This document shows, piece by piece, positions 51,020 to 59,582 of a stretch of 64,000 bases of DNA. The stretch comes from an uncultured Ruminococcus sp. (GTDB lineage Bacteria > Bacillota > Clostridia > Oscillospirales > Ruminococcaceae). The DNA is taken from positions 1 to 64,000 of the forward strand of contig CACZFN010000015.1 of the NCBI GenBank assembly GCA_902780505.1. Reading direction: 5' to 3'. The notes below the pieces were generated by a model. That model searched no databases and had not been told where the DNA came from. It worked only from the letters and a program-made list of their open reading frames with translations. The stretch's first letter is position 1. The number at the start of each line of letters is the position of its first letter. A program made the translations under genes and the position numbers.

Positions 51020-51919
51020 CTATCTCATAAAATCATGCCTATATTCAGCACTTATGCTGCTGTACATAGTTAAAGGTGCATAATAAAGAACGGATATGTT
51101 ATAAGCCTTAGGATTGTTGATCTTTGTTGTGGTTTTAGAGATGCACTCCAATATGTATTCCATATGGGTCTGGTCAATATTCAGAAATCTATCCTTTACC
51201 ACAGAATGAGGAATGTTCTCCTTGCCAACTTTAATTGTATTAGATGACGAGCATATGACTTCTACCATAGTTTCTACAAGCTCATCAAGCTCTTCGATGC
51301 TTCCGAATGGTCGGTGTTCAGGCTTTTCAAACTGATAGGCTTCAACAAACCAGTCATAAGCAATGTTTTCTTTGATCAGTGCTCTCATATCATCTCTTTC
51401 CTTCAGAAACCTTGTTCCCTCGTCTTGATATGAGTGATTTGATTTGGTAGTTATTATATCCTCATTCTTACTATTATATAAGGAAGAGTCGTCTTCTTCG
51501 TCGTCAAGAAGGTCGTTTTCCGGCGCTTCGGAAAGCGTATCTTCCTCCTCCTTGACATCGCCTTCGCCGCCTTTTAAAAAGCTCATTACATAGATCCTGT
51601 CGGGTCTGCCCTGCCCACGGTGGACTCTTCTTATAAGCCCGACACCGTATTCGTCGTCAAGCTCACGCAGCAGTCTGGTCGCCTTGTCCTTCCCGATACC
51701 GAGAACCTTGCATATTTCTTTTACTCTAAAATATACATACACGTGCCCGTTCTTGTCATACCATTTGTTCTTTTTTGAAATCCCGGCTCTGTCGAGCAGC
51801 AGAACGTATAGAACTTTGGAACTTAGCGATAAGCTGCTATGCTCCTCTTTCATCAGAGCTTTAGGAAATCGATAAAAAAGATACTTGTAGGTTTTGTTTT
51901 TGTTTATTGGTTCGTACAT
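51020..51919 (-). CDS. RepA N-terminal-domain replication initiator
   Basis: About 299 residues. The N-terminal ~110 residues are the winged-helix domain of plasmid/ICE RepA-N initiators (YKYLFYRFPKALM, LSLSSKVLYVLLLDRAGIS, YFRVKEICKVLGIGKDKATRLLREL). A Glu/Asp-rich hinge and a C-terminal helical domain (DQTHMEYILECISKTTTKINNPKAY) follow. It starts replication of plasmids or of excised conjugative elements. Start: AGGAGGGG fits the ATG at 51919. No relaxase or conjugation gene is visible here, so it could replicate an excised element or be a plasmid remnant. Confidence 0.85.
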   Translation of the reverse strand: MYEPINKNKTYKYLFYRFPKALMKEEHSSLSLSSKVLYVLLLDRAGISKKNKWYDKNGHVYVYFRVKEICKVLGIGKDKATRLLRELDDEYGVGLIRRVHRGQGRPDRIYVMSFLKGGEGDVKEEEDTLSEAPENDLLDDEEDDSSLYNSKNEDIITTKSNHSYQDEGTRFLKERDDMRALIKENIAYDWFVEAYQFEKPEHRPFGSIEELDELVETMVEVICSSSNTIKVGKENIPHSVVKDRFLNIDQTHMEYILECISKTTTKINNPKAYNISVLYYAPLTMYSSISAEYRHDFMR

Positions 51920-52015
51920 ATATAACCCCTCCTGCATTTTTAATGAAAACTATTGCCTGTGTTTTTATCATACAGCGTTTCGATACAGATTTGGCAGGAC
52001 TAATCGGGGGTTATT

Positions 52016-52852
52016 TTATTTTTTTAGTAAAATATAATTCCTGAAGACGGAGGGCTTATTAATGGTGATTGAGCTATTAATTATCTGCATTTGGGAGAGA
52101 ATAGTCTTATAATATTCATCATACGAATCGCTTACGATTTCAGAATCATACTCAAATGTAGAATCACCATTAGCCATACATTCTGTCATTGATAGTGCCG
52201 ATATATGGAAGTCCAACATTATACTTTCAGTAGTTGTTGCATTGAATACTTTATATATCTCATAATTGAAAGGCAAAACAAATACTGTATCACGGAAATT
52301 ATTAATGTTTGCTATTATAACGTTGTATAGGAACTCATGAAGCGACAATAAGCCGTGGTCCTTTTTACTTTTCCTAAATGTAAGAACTTCTATAATATGT
52401 CTATTTGAATCGGGGGAAAGGTCGTACACTATAATCAAACGTCTTGAATTGAAGCTATATATTGAAAAACCAATAAGTGTCGGAGGATTGTTTATAAACT
52501 CGTTGAACTTTTTGTTTGTCTCCTTTGAAATGATTTTAGAAATTAATTCATAGCTTCCGGATCCGAGTTCTGTCAGCAACAGCTGGATATTATAACAATC
52601 GTTGCAAACATAGTTGATGAGCCGCTTTGTAGCCTTTAACTCAATGTCGATAGTTTCAGGATAACTCTCATGTGGTGCCTTATGATAGACTTTAAATACA
52701 GTCCTTACCTTGCAGGGGGAGTCAGGATCGGGTTCACTAAGGTCTTTTACCTTTATACTGTCGTGAGGCAGCTTTAAGTATACTTTCTTTGAACAATAAT
52801 GATAAGTGACCGACTTTTTGCCAATAACTGTTTTAAATAAAACAAAATCCAT
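52016..52852 (-). CDS. Uncharacterised protein upstream of repA
   Basis: 278 residues with no motif I recognise. It shows an alternating strand/helix pattern, a CNDC pair near 88-91, and a beta-rich middle (LIGFSIYSFNSRRLIIVYDL). No signal peptide or membrane segment. It precedes the replication initiator by ~97 bp on the same strand and is probably co-transcribed. Its ribosome-binding site is buried in a 9-bp hairpin (52854-52889), so translation is probably regulated. Confidence 0.6.
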   Translation of the reverse strand: MDFVLFKTVIGKKSVTYHYCSKKVYLKLPHDSIKVKDLSEPDPDSPCKVRTVFKVYHKAPHESYPETIDIELKATKRLINYVCNDCYNIQLLLTELGSGSYELISKIISKETNKKFNEFINNPPTLIGFSIYSFNSRRLIIVYDLSPDSNRHIIEVLTFRKSKKDHGLLSLHEFLYNVIIANINNFRDTVFVLPFNYEIYKVFNATTTESIMLDFHISALSMTECMANGDSTFEYDSEIVSDSYDEYYKTILSQMQIINSSITINKPSVFRNYILLKK

Positions 52853-52853
52853 A

Positions 52854-52889
52854 CCATTCTCCTATGGTCTCGGGGGTCAGGGAGAATGG
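52854..52889 (-). promoter_or_regulatory. Hairpin sequestering a ribosome-binding site
   Basis: CCATTCTCC / GGAGAATGG, 9 perfect pairs around an 18-base C-rich loop. The AGGAG Shine-Dalgarno of the 52852 start codon lies in the stem, 6 bases before ATG. Confidence 0.6.
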
Positions 52890-52931
52890 CATGGATATAT
52901 ATACAAACGGCCTGAAAAGCCAAAAAATGGA

Positions 52932-53020
52932 AAAAGGAGCGCAGGGCCGAGTGCATATATGCAGCATATATGCTACTTATCCATACGCATTAGCCCGCAT
53001 TGCGGATGTGCGCTCCTTTT
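52932..53020 (-). ncRNA. Structured leader segment
   Basis: AAAAGGAGCGCA (52932-52943) pairs perfectly with TGCGCTCCTTTT (53009-53020), enclosing smaller hairpins such as GCATATATGC-AGCATATATGC and CCGCATTGCGG. It lies between the upstream promoter and the 52852 gene, in the expected 5' leader. Such structures near repA genes can control copy number. Confidence 0.4.
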
Positions 53021-53071
53021 ATTGCTTACAATAATCTTCAATTTTCAAGTTGCTTTTTTATAATAAAAAAG

Positions 53072-53111
53072 GGCAAAAAAATAGAGAGTGCGTTTGTAAA
53101 CTTACACTCTC
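53072..53111 (-). terminator. Attenuator-type terminator close to its promoter
   Basis: Minus-strand GAGAGTG / CACTCTC stem (53084-53090 with 53105-53111) then TATTTTTTT, only ~20 bases after the expected start of transcription. Full-length leader would require read-through. Confidence 0.6.
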
Positions 53112-53134
53112 ATACTAATATTCTTGACTGATTG

Positions 53135-53164
53135 TATTATAGCACAAATAATATAGAATGTCAA
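53135..53164 (-). promoter_or_regulatory. Promoter of the repA-region transcript
   Basis: Minus-strand TTGACA (53159-53164), 17-bp spacer, TATAAT (53136-53141). Confidence 0.75.
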
Positions 53165-53285
53165 TATTTTTTTAAAAAAAATATAAAAACCCCCGATTAG
53201 TGTTCTATATAGTCTCCTTGTATACATTATAATTAAGCTATGAAAAGCATATATTTAAGTGTAAGTGTAAAGGAGGCCAAAAGCT

Positions 53286-53459
53286 ATGAATATAATTATA
53301 CATCTGCCGGAGACGGAGGAGGGCATAGAGGAATTAAACCGTCAGGTGGCGAAATGCCACGCTGATATGATAGTCAGGAATATAAATAAGTTAAACACCA
53401 GTAAAAGTGAAAAAGAAAAGCTGCTGAATAAGGTCGTACATATAATTGAGCAGCAATAA
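53286..53459 (+). CDS. Small conserved-looking mobile-element protein
   Basis: 57 residues, MNIIIHLPETEEGIEELNRQ then a helical stretch (AKCHADMIVRNINKL...EKEKLLNKVVHIIEQQ). AAAGGAGG lies 8 bases before the ATG. Short proteins starting like this occur in Firmicute conjugative elements near repA (from memory, not checked); function unknown. Confidence 0.6.
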   Translation: MNIIIHLPETEEGIEELNRQVAKCHADMIVRNINKLNTSKSEKEKLLNKVVHIIEQQ

Positions 53460-53560
53460 CGTATATTTAGCCGATATCGAGAGATATCGGCTGAATATTT
53501 ATATTCTATTTATAAAGTATTTATATTATGCGAATTTTTTCTTGCGAAAATGTTGGCGTG

Positions 53561-53589
53561 TTGACAAAGGCCAAAAAATATGGTATATT
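53561..53589 (+). promoter_or_regulatory. Distal promoter of module copy 1
   Basis: TTGACA (53561-53566), 17-bp spacer, TATATT (53584-53589). Confidence 0.6.
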
Positions 53590-53705
53590 ATATGTTCTTA
53601 AATTTAGGTGTATAAACGTATATATAAGTTCAGATATATATTTTTAACGGATATAAAAATTTATGGTATAATTGCCACAGGAGATATATATTTTTAGCTC
53701 GTATG

Positions 53706-53734
53706 TTGTCAAAACGGATTTTATATGGTATAAT
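53706..53734 (+). promoter_or_regulatory. Proximal promoter of module copy 1
   Basis: TTGTCA (53706-53711), 17-bp spacer, TATAAT (53729-53734). A third TATAAT at 53667-53672 has a weaker -35. Confidence 0.65.
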
Positions 53735-53755
53735 ATAATTACGGAGTTTAAAATT

Positions 53756-53779
53756 ATGAGTTCAGAGTTTCTGATATAA
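53756..53779 (+). CDS. Seven-residue leader peptide, module copy 1
   Basis: ATG AGT TCA ... TAA encodes MSSEFLI, with GGAG 9 bases upstream. The first arm of the terminator hairpin begins at its G, so ribosomes on the leader would melt the hairpin. The same start (MSSEFLI) heads the second copy at 59499. Confidence 0.45.
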   Translation: MSSEFLI

Positions 53780-53805
53780 ATCAGAATTTCTGGGCTCTTT
53801 TTTTA
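53758..53805 (+). terminator. Attenuator hairpin before module copy 1
   Basis: Eighteen-base arms 53758-53775 and 53780-53797 (mostly paired, with G-U pairs), then eight T. It lies between promoter and start codon, so the genes need read-through. Confidence 0.7.
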
Positions 53806-53840
53806 TTTCCGAATTTTTATATACAGGAGGTTTTTAAACT

Positions 53841-54995
53841 ATGAAAAAAATCACAAACAAGAACGAGGCTATAAATGAGCTTATCAGGGGAAAGGACAAC
53901 GTATACTATATCGGAGACGAATCGGCTTTGAATGAGTATATCCGTATAACTCAGGACTCGCTGAACTTGCTCATAACTTCGGTCATTGAAAGCGAGGCCG
54001 CAAGGCGAGGGTGTCTGGATATTTATACGCTGCTGTCAGGGCAGGAGGAAACCAAGGGCGAGAAAGAGCGTCGCTGTTTAGAAATAGCAGACACATTAAT
54101 TATATATGATATCGACGCAATGTCGCAGAGTGACTTTGGCACGCTGTATATACTTAAGAGAATGTGTTCTAAATTTCCTCGCCTTATAATCGTAGGCGAT
54201 GTTTTAAGCTATATCGGTTTGGGCGGAAACTACTACTCGTCACCTATACAGGCTTTTGAGTGGGAGTGCTTTAAATTCACAGAAATTGACCTTCGCAAAA
54301 AGCGCTTGGATACTGATTTTGAAAATCAGCTTGAGGCTTTGAGAATGGGCGATAAATCCGTTATAGGCTGGTTGAATGCCAACTGCAAAGCGGGCGATGA
54401 GCCTATAAAGCTTGTGATGTCGACACATAAGGCATACGAGTATGCGTTGGACTGCTTCGACAAAACTAACAAGCACAGGCTGGAATATGAGGGTGTAACA
54501 AAGGGCAACTTCTATGAGGAGGATATGCCGACCTATCCAAACCTGTCACTATATATAGGTCAGCGTATAATGTTCGTAGATGACGACCCGAACGGAAGAT
54601 ATATCCGTGGCGATGTCGGATATATAACCGGGGTTTACACAGGAGAAGTGCATATAAACCTAAATGATGAGATTATTAAGGTCAGACCGGTGACTTGGCA
54701 TAAATATAAGCCAGACTATATACTCAACGAGCTGTTTGAAGAAGAGCTTGTGATGAAAGACGTTGCCGAGTTTTCGCAGCTGCCGATTATACCGGTGGAT
54801 ATGATATCTTACAGAATGAGCAGAGGGGTTAGATTTGACAGTATAGAATTTAGCCCTCTGACAAAGTACGACGGCGAGTTTTATAATTTTATAAACCGTG
54901 TAAAGAGCAGGAACGGCATCAAGCTGACAACTAAAATCAGCGATGAAGATGTCAAGATAAATAAAGATGTGATAGAGTGTTATCTTGACTCGTAA
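53841..54995 (+). CDS. PIF1/RecD-helicase-like protein lacking the P-loop (module gene A, copy 1)
   Basis: 384 residues. ADTLIIYDIDAMSQSDFGTL and PRLIIVGDVLSYIGLG match helicase motifs II and III of PIF1/Dda-like SF1B enzymes, but the motif II acidic pair is DID, not DE. The region LSLYIGQRIMFVDDDPNGRYIRGDVGYI...VRPVTWHKY matches the SH3-like insert after motif IV (VMFxxNDxxxRWxNGxxG). Where a P-loop GxxGxGKS should be (~24-35) the sequence is YYIGDESALNEY, so ATP hydrolysis is not expected. It may be a DNA-binding structural protein. AGGAGG precedes the ATG; gene B follows, and a near-identical copy lies at 59583. Confidence 0.6.
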   Translation: MKKITNKNEAINELIRGKDNVYYIGDESALNEYIRITQDSLNLLITSVIESEAARRGCLDIYTLLSGQEETKGEKERRCLEIADTLIIYDIDAMSQSDFGTLYILKRMCSKFPRLIIVGDVLSYIGLGGNYYSSPIQAFEWECFKFTEIDLRKKRLDTDFENQLEALRMGDKSVIGWLNANCKAGDEPIKLVMSTHKAYEYALDCFDKTNKHRLEYEGVTKGNFYEEDMPTYPNLSLYIGQRIMFVDDDPNGRYIRGDVGYITGVYTGEVHINLNDEIIKVRPVTWHKYKPDYILNELFEEELVMKDVAEFSQLPIIPVDMISYRMSRGVRFDSIEFSPLTKYDGEFYNFINRVKSRNGIKLTTKISDEDVKINKDVIECYLDS

Positions 54996-55006
54996 GCTTA
55001 AATCGA

Positions 55007-55027
55007 GGGGCTGAGAATGCCCCTCAA
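55007..55027 (+). promoter_or_regulatory. Intergenic hairpin between module genes A and B, copy 1
   Basis: GAGGGGC-TGAGAAT-GCCCCTC, without a T-run. The same hairpin recurs at 60747-60767 in copy 2. Probably an mRNA-processing or expression-ratio element. Confidence 0.6.
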
Positions 55028-55058
55028 ATTTATATCTTAAAATGAAAGGAGTTTTTAT

Positions 55059-56570
55059 ATGGGAATTTATATATACGGCGAATTTGCGCCGACAAGAATT
55101 GATAAAAAAGACTGGGAGAGGACTTATAATGATACCCTAAAGCTTGTCGAATACGGACAGCTTGCCGAGTGCGAGTATAAGTATATAAATGGTTTGAAGG
55201 TACCTTGTATGGTTCCAACGGTCGAGAAGGACAATCACTGGAGCACGACGGGAGATATGTTAGCAGGCAAGTGTATAGAGAAATATAGCTTATACAGAGA
55301 TATATCACACTATACGGCAAAAAACATAAATATACATAACCCGGCGCTCGAATTGCTATATGATAGGGCTATAAAAAATAAAACCGAACTTGACGATATG
55401 TTCAGCCTGTATTTTTGCAATAAAACTCAGGGCAGCAATCCGCATATGATTTTGTTATCTATTGCCTGCGTTATAACAAATGATTTCCCCGAAGCGGCTG
55501 TAGTGCATGGGGATATAACCCACGCTCAATGTATAAAAGCCTGCGAAATTGCAGAAAAAGTTTTGGGCAGACATATAGATCTGCCTATACAGTACGATTA
55601 TAAAAGGCTTTATTCATCACTTATAAATGAAGGCTATACGGACTATGAGCTGTTTAAGCGTTTTTATAATATTTATAGCGGCTGGGCGGATAAAACGTAT
55701 ATAGATTTTATACACGGTAAGTTTCCTGAGGACTTTTTTATAGAGTATTATAAGGATAAAAAAATGACTTGGCCGCTGGATATATTGGTTAAAGAATGGC
55801 TTGAAAGAGAGTTATCTCTTGAAGGGCTTTTTAAGGTTTACAAGTCGTTGTATTCCGGAAATTCGGCTCTGCAAACTCTTATAGACATTATGATCATAGG
55901 TCAGGTGCACATAAAGGATAAAACGGTGTATGACTTTACTGAACAGAGTGAGTATAATGCTATTCCTGATGACGTATCTATGCTGTTTGCACGGCTTATG
56001 GCTAAAATGACCGGATATAGCAGATATATAATTGATGCGTATATTCCGCTGAAGGAGCTTCGGGCTAAATTTATATCTTGTTTTCCGAGCTATAGTGTGA
56101 GAGAAATGTTTGAAAAAGCGATTTTAAAAAGCAGAAACTCAAAGGTTGAGGGGTTATACAGGCAGGTGTTTGATTTAAGCGATGAGCTTGATAAAAAAGC
56201 CTACGATATAAATGACTTGCGCTTTATGTATTTATGGGACGAGAGCAAAACAGTCGAACCTACGATTTGGAACAGAATGCTTGATTTTGTGAGAACTGCT
56301 GATGAGCTTGGGCGTGAGACCGTATCGGGATTGCTTAAAAAGTCCGGAAACAGGCTTGCGTATATATGCAAGTATCTGGTTAAATACTATGCTTTACCGG
56401 AGGAGCTTGCGGAAAAGATTCTCACAAATTATACAGATGATGATTATATAGCGAAATATATCGGGATATTTGGTACGGGGTTTAATGAAATGGATACACA
56501 TTTGATGTGTCACGTTTTGATGATGAATGAGATGTTGCTTAATAAGCTTATGGAGGAAGTGAAAGGATAA
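55059..56570 (+). CDS. Unrecognised 503-residue protein (module gene B, copy 1)
   Basis: I do not recognise this family. N-terminal ~60 residues are beta-like (MGIYIYGEFAPTRID), followed by conserved stretches in both copies: NHWSTTGDMLAGKCIEKYSLYRD has Trp/His and Lys/Cys; FPEAAVVHGDITHAQC at ~148; then an almost all-helical remainder (~190-500), with SLYSGNSALQTLIDIMI and SMLFARLMAKMTGYSRYIIDAYIPLKEL nearly identical between copies. No signal or membrane segment. AAAGGAG precedes the ATG; 63 bp after gene A, same transcript. Confidence 0.6.
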   Translation: MGIYIYGEFAPTRIDKKDWERTYNDTLKLVEYGQLAECEYKYINGLKVPCMVPTVEKDNHWSTTGDMLAGKCIEKYSLYRDISHYTAKNINIHNPALELLYDRAIKNKTELDDMFSLYFCNKTQGSNPHMILLSIACVITNDFPEAAVVHGDITHAQCIKACEIAEKVLGRHIDLPIQYDYKRLYSSLINEGYTDYELFKRFYNIYSGWADKTYIDFIHGKFPEDFFIEYYKDKKMTWPLDILVKEWLERELSLEGLFKVYKSLYSGNSALQTLIDIMIIGQVHIKDKTVYDFTEQSEYNAIPDDVSMLFARLMAKMTGYSRYIIDAYIPLKELRAKFISCFPSYSVREMFEKAILKSRNSKVEGLYRQVFDLSDELDKKAYDINDLRFMYLWDESKTVEPTIWNRMLDFVRTADELGRETVSGLLKKSGNRLAYICKYLVKYYALPEELAEKILTNYTDDDYIAKYIGIFGTGFNEMDTHLMCHVLMMNEMLLNKLMEEVKG

Positions 56571-56576
56571 AGTAAT

Positions 56577-56617
56577 CGCCCCTGTTCTTACCAAGTGGTA
56601 GGAACGGGGCGTTTTTA
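56577..56617 (+). terminator. Terminator of module copy 1
   Basis: CGCCCCTGTTCTTACC / GGTAGGAACGGGGCG around AAGT, then TTTTTATT. Copy 2 ends in a related hairpin. Confidence 0.85.
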
Positions 56618-56734
56618 TTGTATATCTAAAATAATAATATCGTACCCGCCAACCCCACCCCGCCCTATCCGAAAAAAACAAAAAATGATATAATACCTCC
56701 GAAGGAAAATCAATGACCCGAGGAGATTATGATC

Positions 56735-57094
56735 ATGGCACGGATAAAAGAAATCAAAATGCAGTTGCGACACCAAGAATGGGCTGATATGGTCAAAGAT
56801 TGCCAGTCAAGCGGAAAGAGTATAGATGAGTGGTGCAGACAAAATGGTATTAAGGTCTGCACTTATTACAAAAGACTTCAGGCTCTGAGAACAGAGCTTA
56901 TTGAAGAAACAGAAAAGCAGACCATTGTTCCCGTCAGCATTAATGGTAGTCTTTGTAAGGATACCGCTCTGTGTTCGGGAGCAGCAATAACGGGCAGTAC
57001 GTCAAATGTGATAATTCGTAAAAACGGCATTGAGATAGAGCTGCCGCAGAATATACCGAAGAGCAGATACTTGGGATGCGCCATACTAAGGTAA
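56735..57094 (+). pseudogene. Truncated IS66 TnpA-type accessory protein gene
   Basis: About 119 residues: helix-turn-helix (HQEWADMVKDCQSSGKSIDEWCRQNGI, YYKRL), then VIIRKNGIEIELPQN, after which the sequence departs (IPKSRYLGCAILR) where the internal deletion joins it to tnpC. The N-terminal two thirds look normal. AGGAG suits the ATG at 56735. Any transposition function is doubtful. Confidence 0.75.
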
Positions 57095-57516
57095 AGCCAC
57101 TGCTTGATAAGGCCTATGAGATCATAAATACACTCAGACCGGGCAAAGGCTCAAATCTTGGCACGGCGGTCACTTATGCCAAAAATCAGAAAGAAAAGCT
57201 ATACCTGTTTATTGATGACCCGAAGGTCGAAATGAGCAACAATCTTGCCGAGAGGACGGTAAAGCCTTATGTAATAAACCGCAAGAATTTCCTTTTCAGC
57301 GATACATAAAAGGGAGCTGATGCAAGTGCTGCAGTTATGAGCATCATCGAGACAGCCAAAAGAAACAGTCTTGATGTTTACGGATACCTTCTTTATCTTT
57401 TGACCATACTGCCCAAGTGGGGTAAAGCCCCGACCGAGGCGCAGCTTAAATCGGTAATGCCGTGGAGCATGGCGCTTCCGGCGTATTGCAGGCAGGCTTA
57501 CAGTGAGGTACAGTAA
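57076..57516 (+). pseudogene. 3' fragment of IS66 transposase gene with in-frame stop
   Basis: Encodes the C-terminal end of the DDE transposase: AVTYAKNQKEKLYLFIDDPKVEMSNN (with the final catalytic-region Glu/Asn block), RTVKPYVINRKNFLFSDT, a TAA at 57307-57309, then the same frame resumes KGADASAAVMSIIETAKRN through DVYGYLLYLLTILPKWG to a natural end at 57516. The first two catalytic Asp are absent. Dead. Confidence 0.85.
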
Positions 57517-57764
57517 GGTATAGTTGGGTATAGTTGGGTATAGTCAGGTAGAGTAAAAAACAGTTGTTTATATGGTTAAAGCTGAGGTTTAGTTAAATCT
57601 CGGCTTTTTCTTTTTGGGGGCTGGGAGGGGTTGGCGGGTACGAAAAAACATACGGGATATATCCTTTATTTATTGCTGAGATATAAGACTTTCAGTATAT
57701 TAAGTATAAATCATATATCGTATAAATTAAGTATAAGTCTTACATATACATATAAAAATCGGCG

Positions 57765-57860
57765 TGTTGACATTTAAGAATAAATATGTAATAATATATA
57801 TAGTAGTTTAAGCGCTTTAGTCCGGAGTTTCTTTACAGATAAATTCCGGGCTTTTTTGCA
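57765..57860 (+). promoter_or_regulatory. Promoter plus attenuator hairpin ahead of the integrase region
   Basis: TTGACA (57773-57778) with TAATAAT about 16 bp on, then TCCGGAGTTTCTT...AAATTCCGGG hairpin with TTTTTT (57821-57858). Same layout as the leaders of the two modules. Between here and 58317 lies a ~450-bp region without a gene: it holds GGTTACACC/GGTGTAACC (about 57976-58000) and other inverted repeats, possibly recombinase binding sites. Confidence 0.45.
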
Positions 57861-58316
57861 TATAAAACTACTTCTGGCTATATATAAAAGCCCTATGATC
57901 TCCTTTATATAAGGTTTCTTCATAAGAAAGAGCCTTTTAAAATATATCCTTCTATTATACTTCAACCCTATATCGGGTTACACCGCCTGAGGTGTAACCT
58001 GATATCAGAGGGGATAAACTTTAATCGCACGGGAATAAAAGTGTTCTGAAAGCGCTCAGAACCATATATATCTGCAAACCGCCAGCAGAAAAAAATATAA
58101 AATATATACCACCTCCGTCAGCGGGTGATATATATAAATATAGCTGACAGGGTCACGGTAAGACTAAAAAAATCCAGATATAAGACGGGTGCAGTCTATA
58201 AACGCACATATAAGCCGCTCGGGAGAGGACCAACTTCCTATCTGTAAGATAAAACAATAGTGTTATGATGTATGCGGCGATCGATTTAACGGACATTTAT
58301 ACGAGGAGGAATTTAT

Positions 58317-59375
58317 ATGAGAAGACAGAGGACAAGACAATTAACATATGCTTTAAGGGCAAATTTAGAGGGAATGGCAGCTTACGGCGAAAGCAAGAAA
58401 ACATATAAAGATAAGACTAACGCTTTAAGGAGGCAGAAATATAGAGAACTTATAAATATAGGAGTTTCAAAGTCAGATATATATAAAGAACTCTTGCATA
58501 TAGACTGTGCAAAAAATAAAATCTTCAGTTATAGCACGATGAAGAACTATATACGTTTCGTCAAGGACTTTGCAGCTTTTGCATATACCAAAGCCGGCAC
58601 TTCCAGGGTTTCTGTAGAAGATAGCATAAAATATATTCAGCCGTATATCGACTCGCTTATATCCAAAGGCGACTCGCCTAACACTATAAACTTAAAGTTA
58701 GCGGCTGTATGTAAAGCTACGGGTCAGTACGTTGTCGATTATACGCACCCTATAAGGCGATATTCCGATGTGACACGCAGCGTAAAAAATGCGGTGAGGG
58801 ATAAATATAACGATAAAAGAGCAGCTGCGGCTTTGGAGTTAAATCGTGCTATAGGTTTAAGGCGTAACGAGCTTGCGAGGGTGTCTATAAATGATATACA
58901 TATCGGAGAAAAGTGCGCCTATATTTATAGCAAGGGCAAGGGCGGCAAAAATAATGTGACACTTATATCTGACCCTAAAAAGCTGGATATATTATATAAG
59001 TATATGTCGCAGGCTATAGCCAACGGCAGGGAAACGTTGCTTTCTAAAGAGCAGATGAACCACGATGCAGACCTTCACCACGCAAGGGCGATGTGTGCGA
59101 TTGACGAATATAAAAGAGTGGCTGAGGATATGCGTATAAATCCCGAACGCAGGGAGTATTATAAATCATTTATAAAGGATATATTTAAGAAGTATAACAA
59201 ACCGCTGTTAGAGGATTTGGATAAGCCGTATTTTTTAAGAGGTGCGGGTAAAAAGCTATGTATATCGCAGGAGAAAAGTTATATATATGATAGAGTGGCG
59301 GTTTTATATGTTTCGCTGACGATTTTACATCATTTTAGGAGTGATACTACGGTGCAGCACTATCTTATAAAGTGA
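58317..59375 (+). CDS. Tyrosine recombinase-like integrase
   Basis: 352 residues. An N-terminal basic/helical DNA-binding part (to ~165, SPNTINLKLAAVCKATGQYV) precedes a catalytic-like domain: ALELNRAIGLRRNELARVSINDI with the first Arg, IYSKGKGGKNNVTLI with the beta-hairpin Lys, HHARAM in the place of HxxR, and HHFRSDTTVQHYL with the probable nucleophile Tyr near the end. An ~85-residue insertion between these boxes is unusual. It probably moves the DNA between or around the two modules. CGAGGAGG precedes the ATG. Confidence 0.7.
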   Translation: MRRQRTRQLTYALRANLEGMAAYGESKKTYKDKTNALRRQKYRELINIGVSKSDIYKELLHIDCAKNKIFSYSTMKNYIRFVKDFAAFAYTKAGTSRVSVEDSIKYIQPYIDSLISKGDSPNTINLKLAAVCKATGQYVVDYTHPIRRYSDVTRSVKNAVRDKYNDKRAAAALELNRAIGLRRNELARVSINDIHIGEKCAYIYSKGKGGKNNVTLISDPKKLDILYKYMSQAIANGRETLLSKEQMNHDADLHHARAMCAIDEYKRVAEDMRINPERREYYKSFIKDIFKKYNKPLLEDLDKPYFLRGAGKKLCISQEKSYIYDRVAVLYVSLTILHHFRSDTTVQHYLIK

Positions 59376-59453
59376 CGCAAGATATATATTTTTTACACCT
59401 ATAAAAAATTATGGTATAATAATCACAAGAAGATATGTTTTTAAGCTCGGATG

Positions 59454-59481
59454 TTGACATTATATAAAAATATGTTATATT
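59454..59481 (+). promoter_or_regulatory. Promoter of module copy 2
   Basis: TTGACA (59454-59459), 16-bp spacer, TATATT (59476-59481). A further TATAAT is at 59415-59420. It overlaps the artificially long open frame of gene A copy 2, which therefore cannot start at 59451. Confidence 0.6.
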
Positions 59482-59500
59482 ATATAGGAGTTAAAACTAT

Positions 59501-59547
59501 GAGTTCAGAGTTTCTGATTTATATCAGAATTTCTGGGCTCATTTTTT
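59501..59547 (+). terminator. Attenuator hairpin before module copy 2
   Basis: Arms 59501-59518 and 59523-59540 are identical in sequence to those of copy 1, followed by ATTTTTT. Here the MSSEFLI leader (ATG 59499, AGGAG upstream) has no stop codon and reads through the hairpin in frame into gene A. Confidence 0.65.
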
Positions 59548-59582
59548 ATCTCCGAATTTTTATATACAGGAGGTTTTATAAA

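Larger units (their letters stand above)
56640..57643 (+). mobile_element. Internally deleted IS66-family insertion sequence
   Basis: Terminal inverted repeats TCGTACCCGCCAACCCC (56640-56664 region) and their complement at 57619-57643. Contents: 5' part of tnpA joined to the 3' part of the transposase gene; tnpB and most of tnpC are missing. No target-site duplication is obvious. About 1.0 kb instead of ~2.5 kb. Tandem 10-bp GTATAGTTGG repeats lie at 57518-57550. Confidence 0.8.

Noticed and set aside
52806..53063. 85-residue plus-strand frame over the structured leader
   Set aside because: It spans the RBS hairpin and branched structure of the opposite strand, has no good start, and ends in random-looking sequence.
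59451..59582. 44-residue N-terminal extension of module gene A copy 2
   Set aside because: The ATG of 59451 overlaps the promoter -35 TTGACA; copy 1 starts at the equivalent of 59583. A shorter extension from 59499 is kept only as a regulatory possibility.
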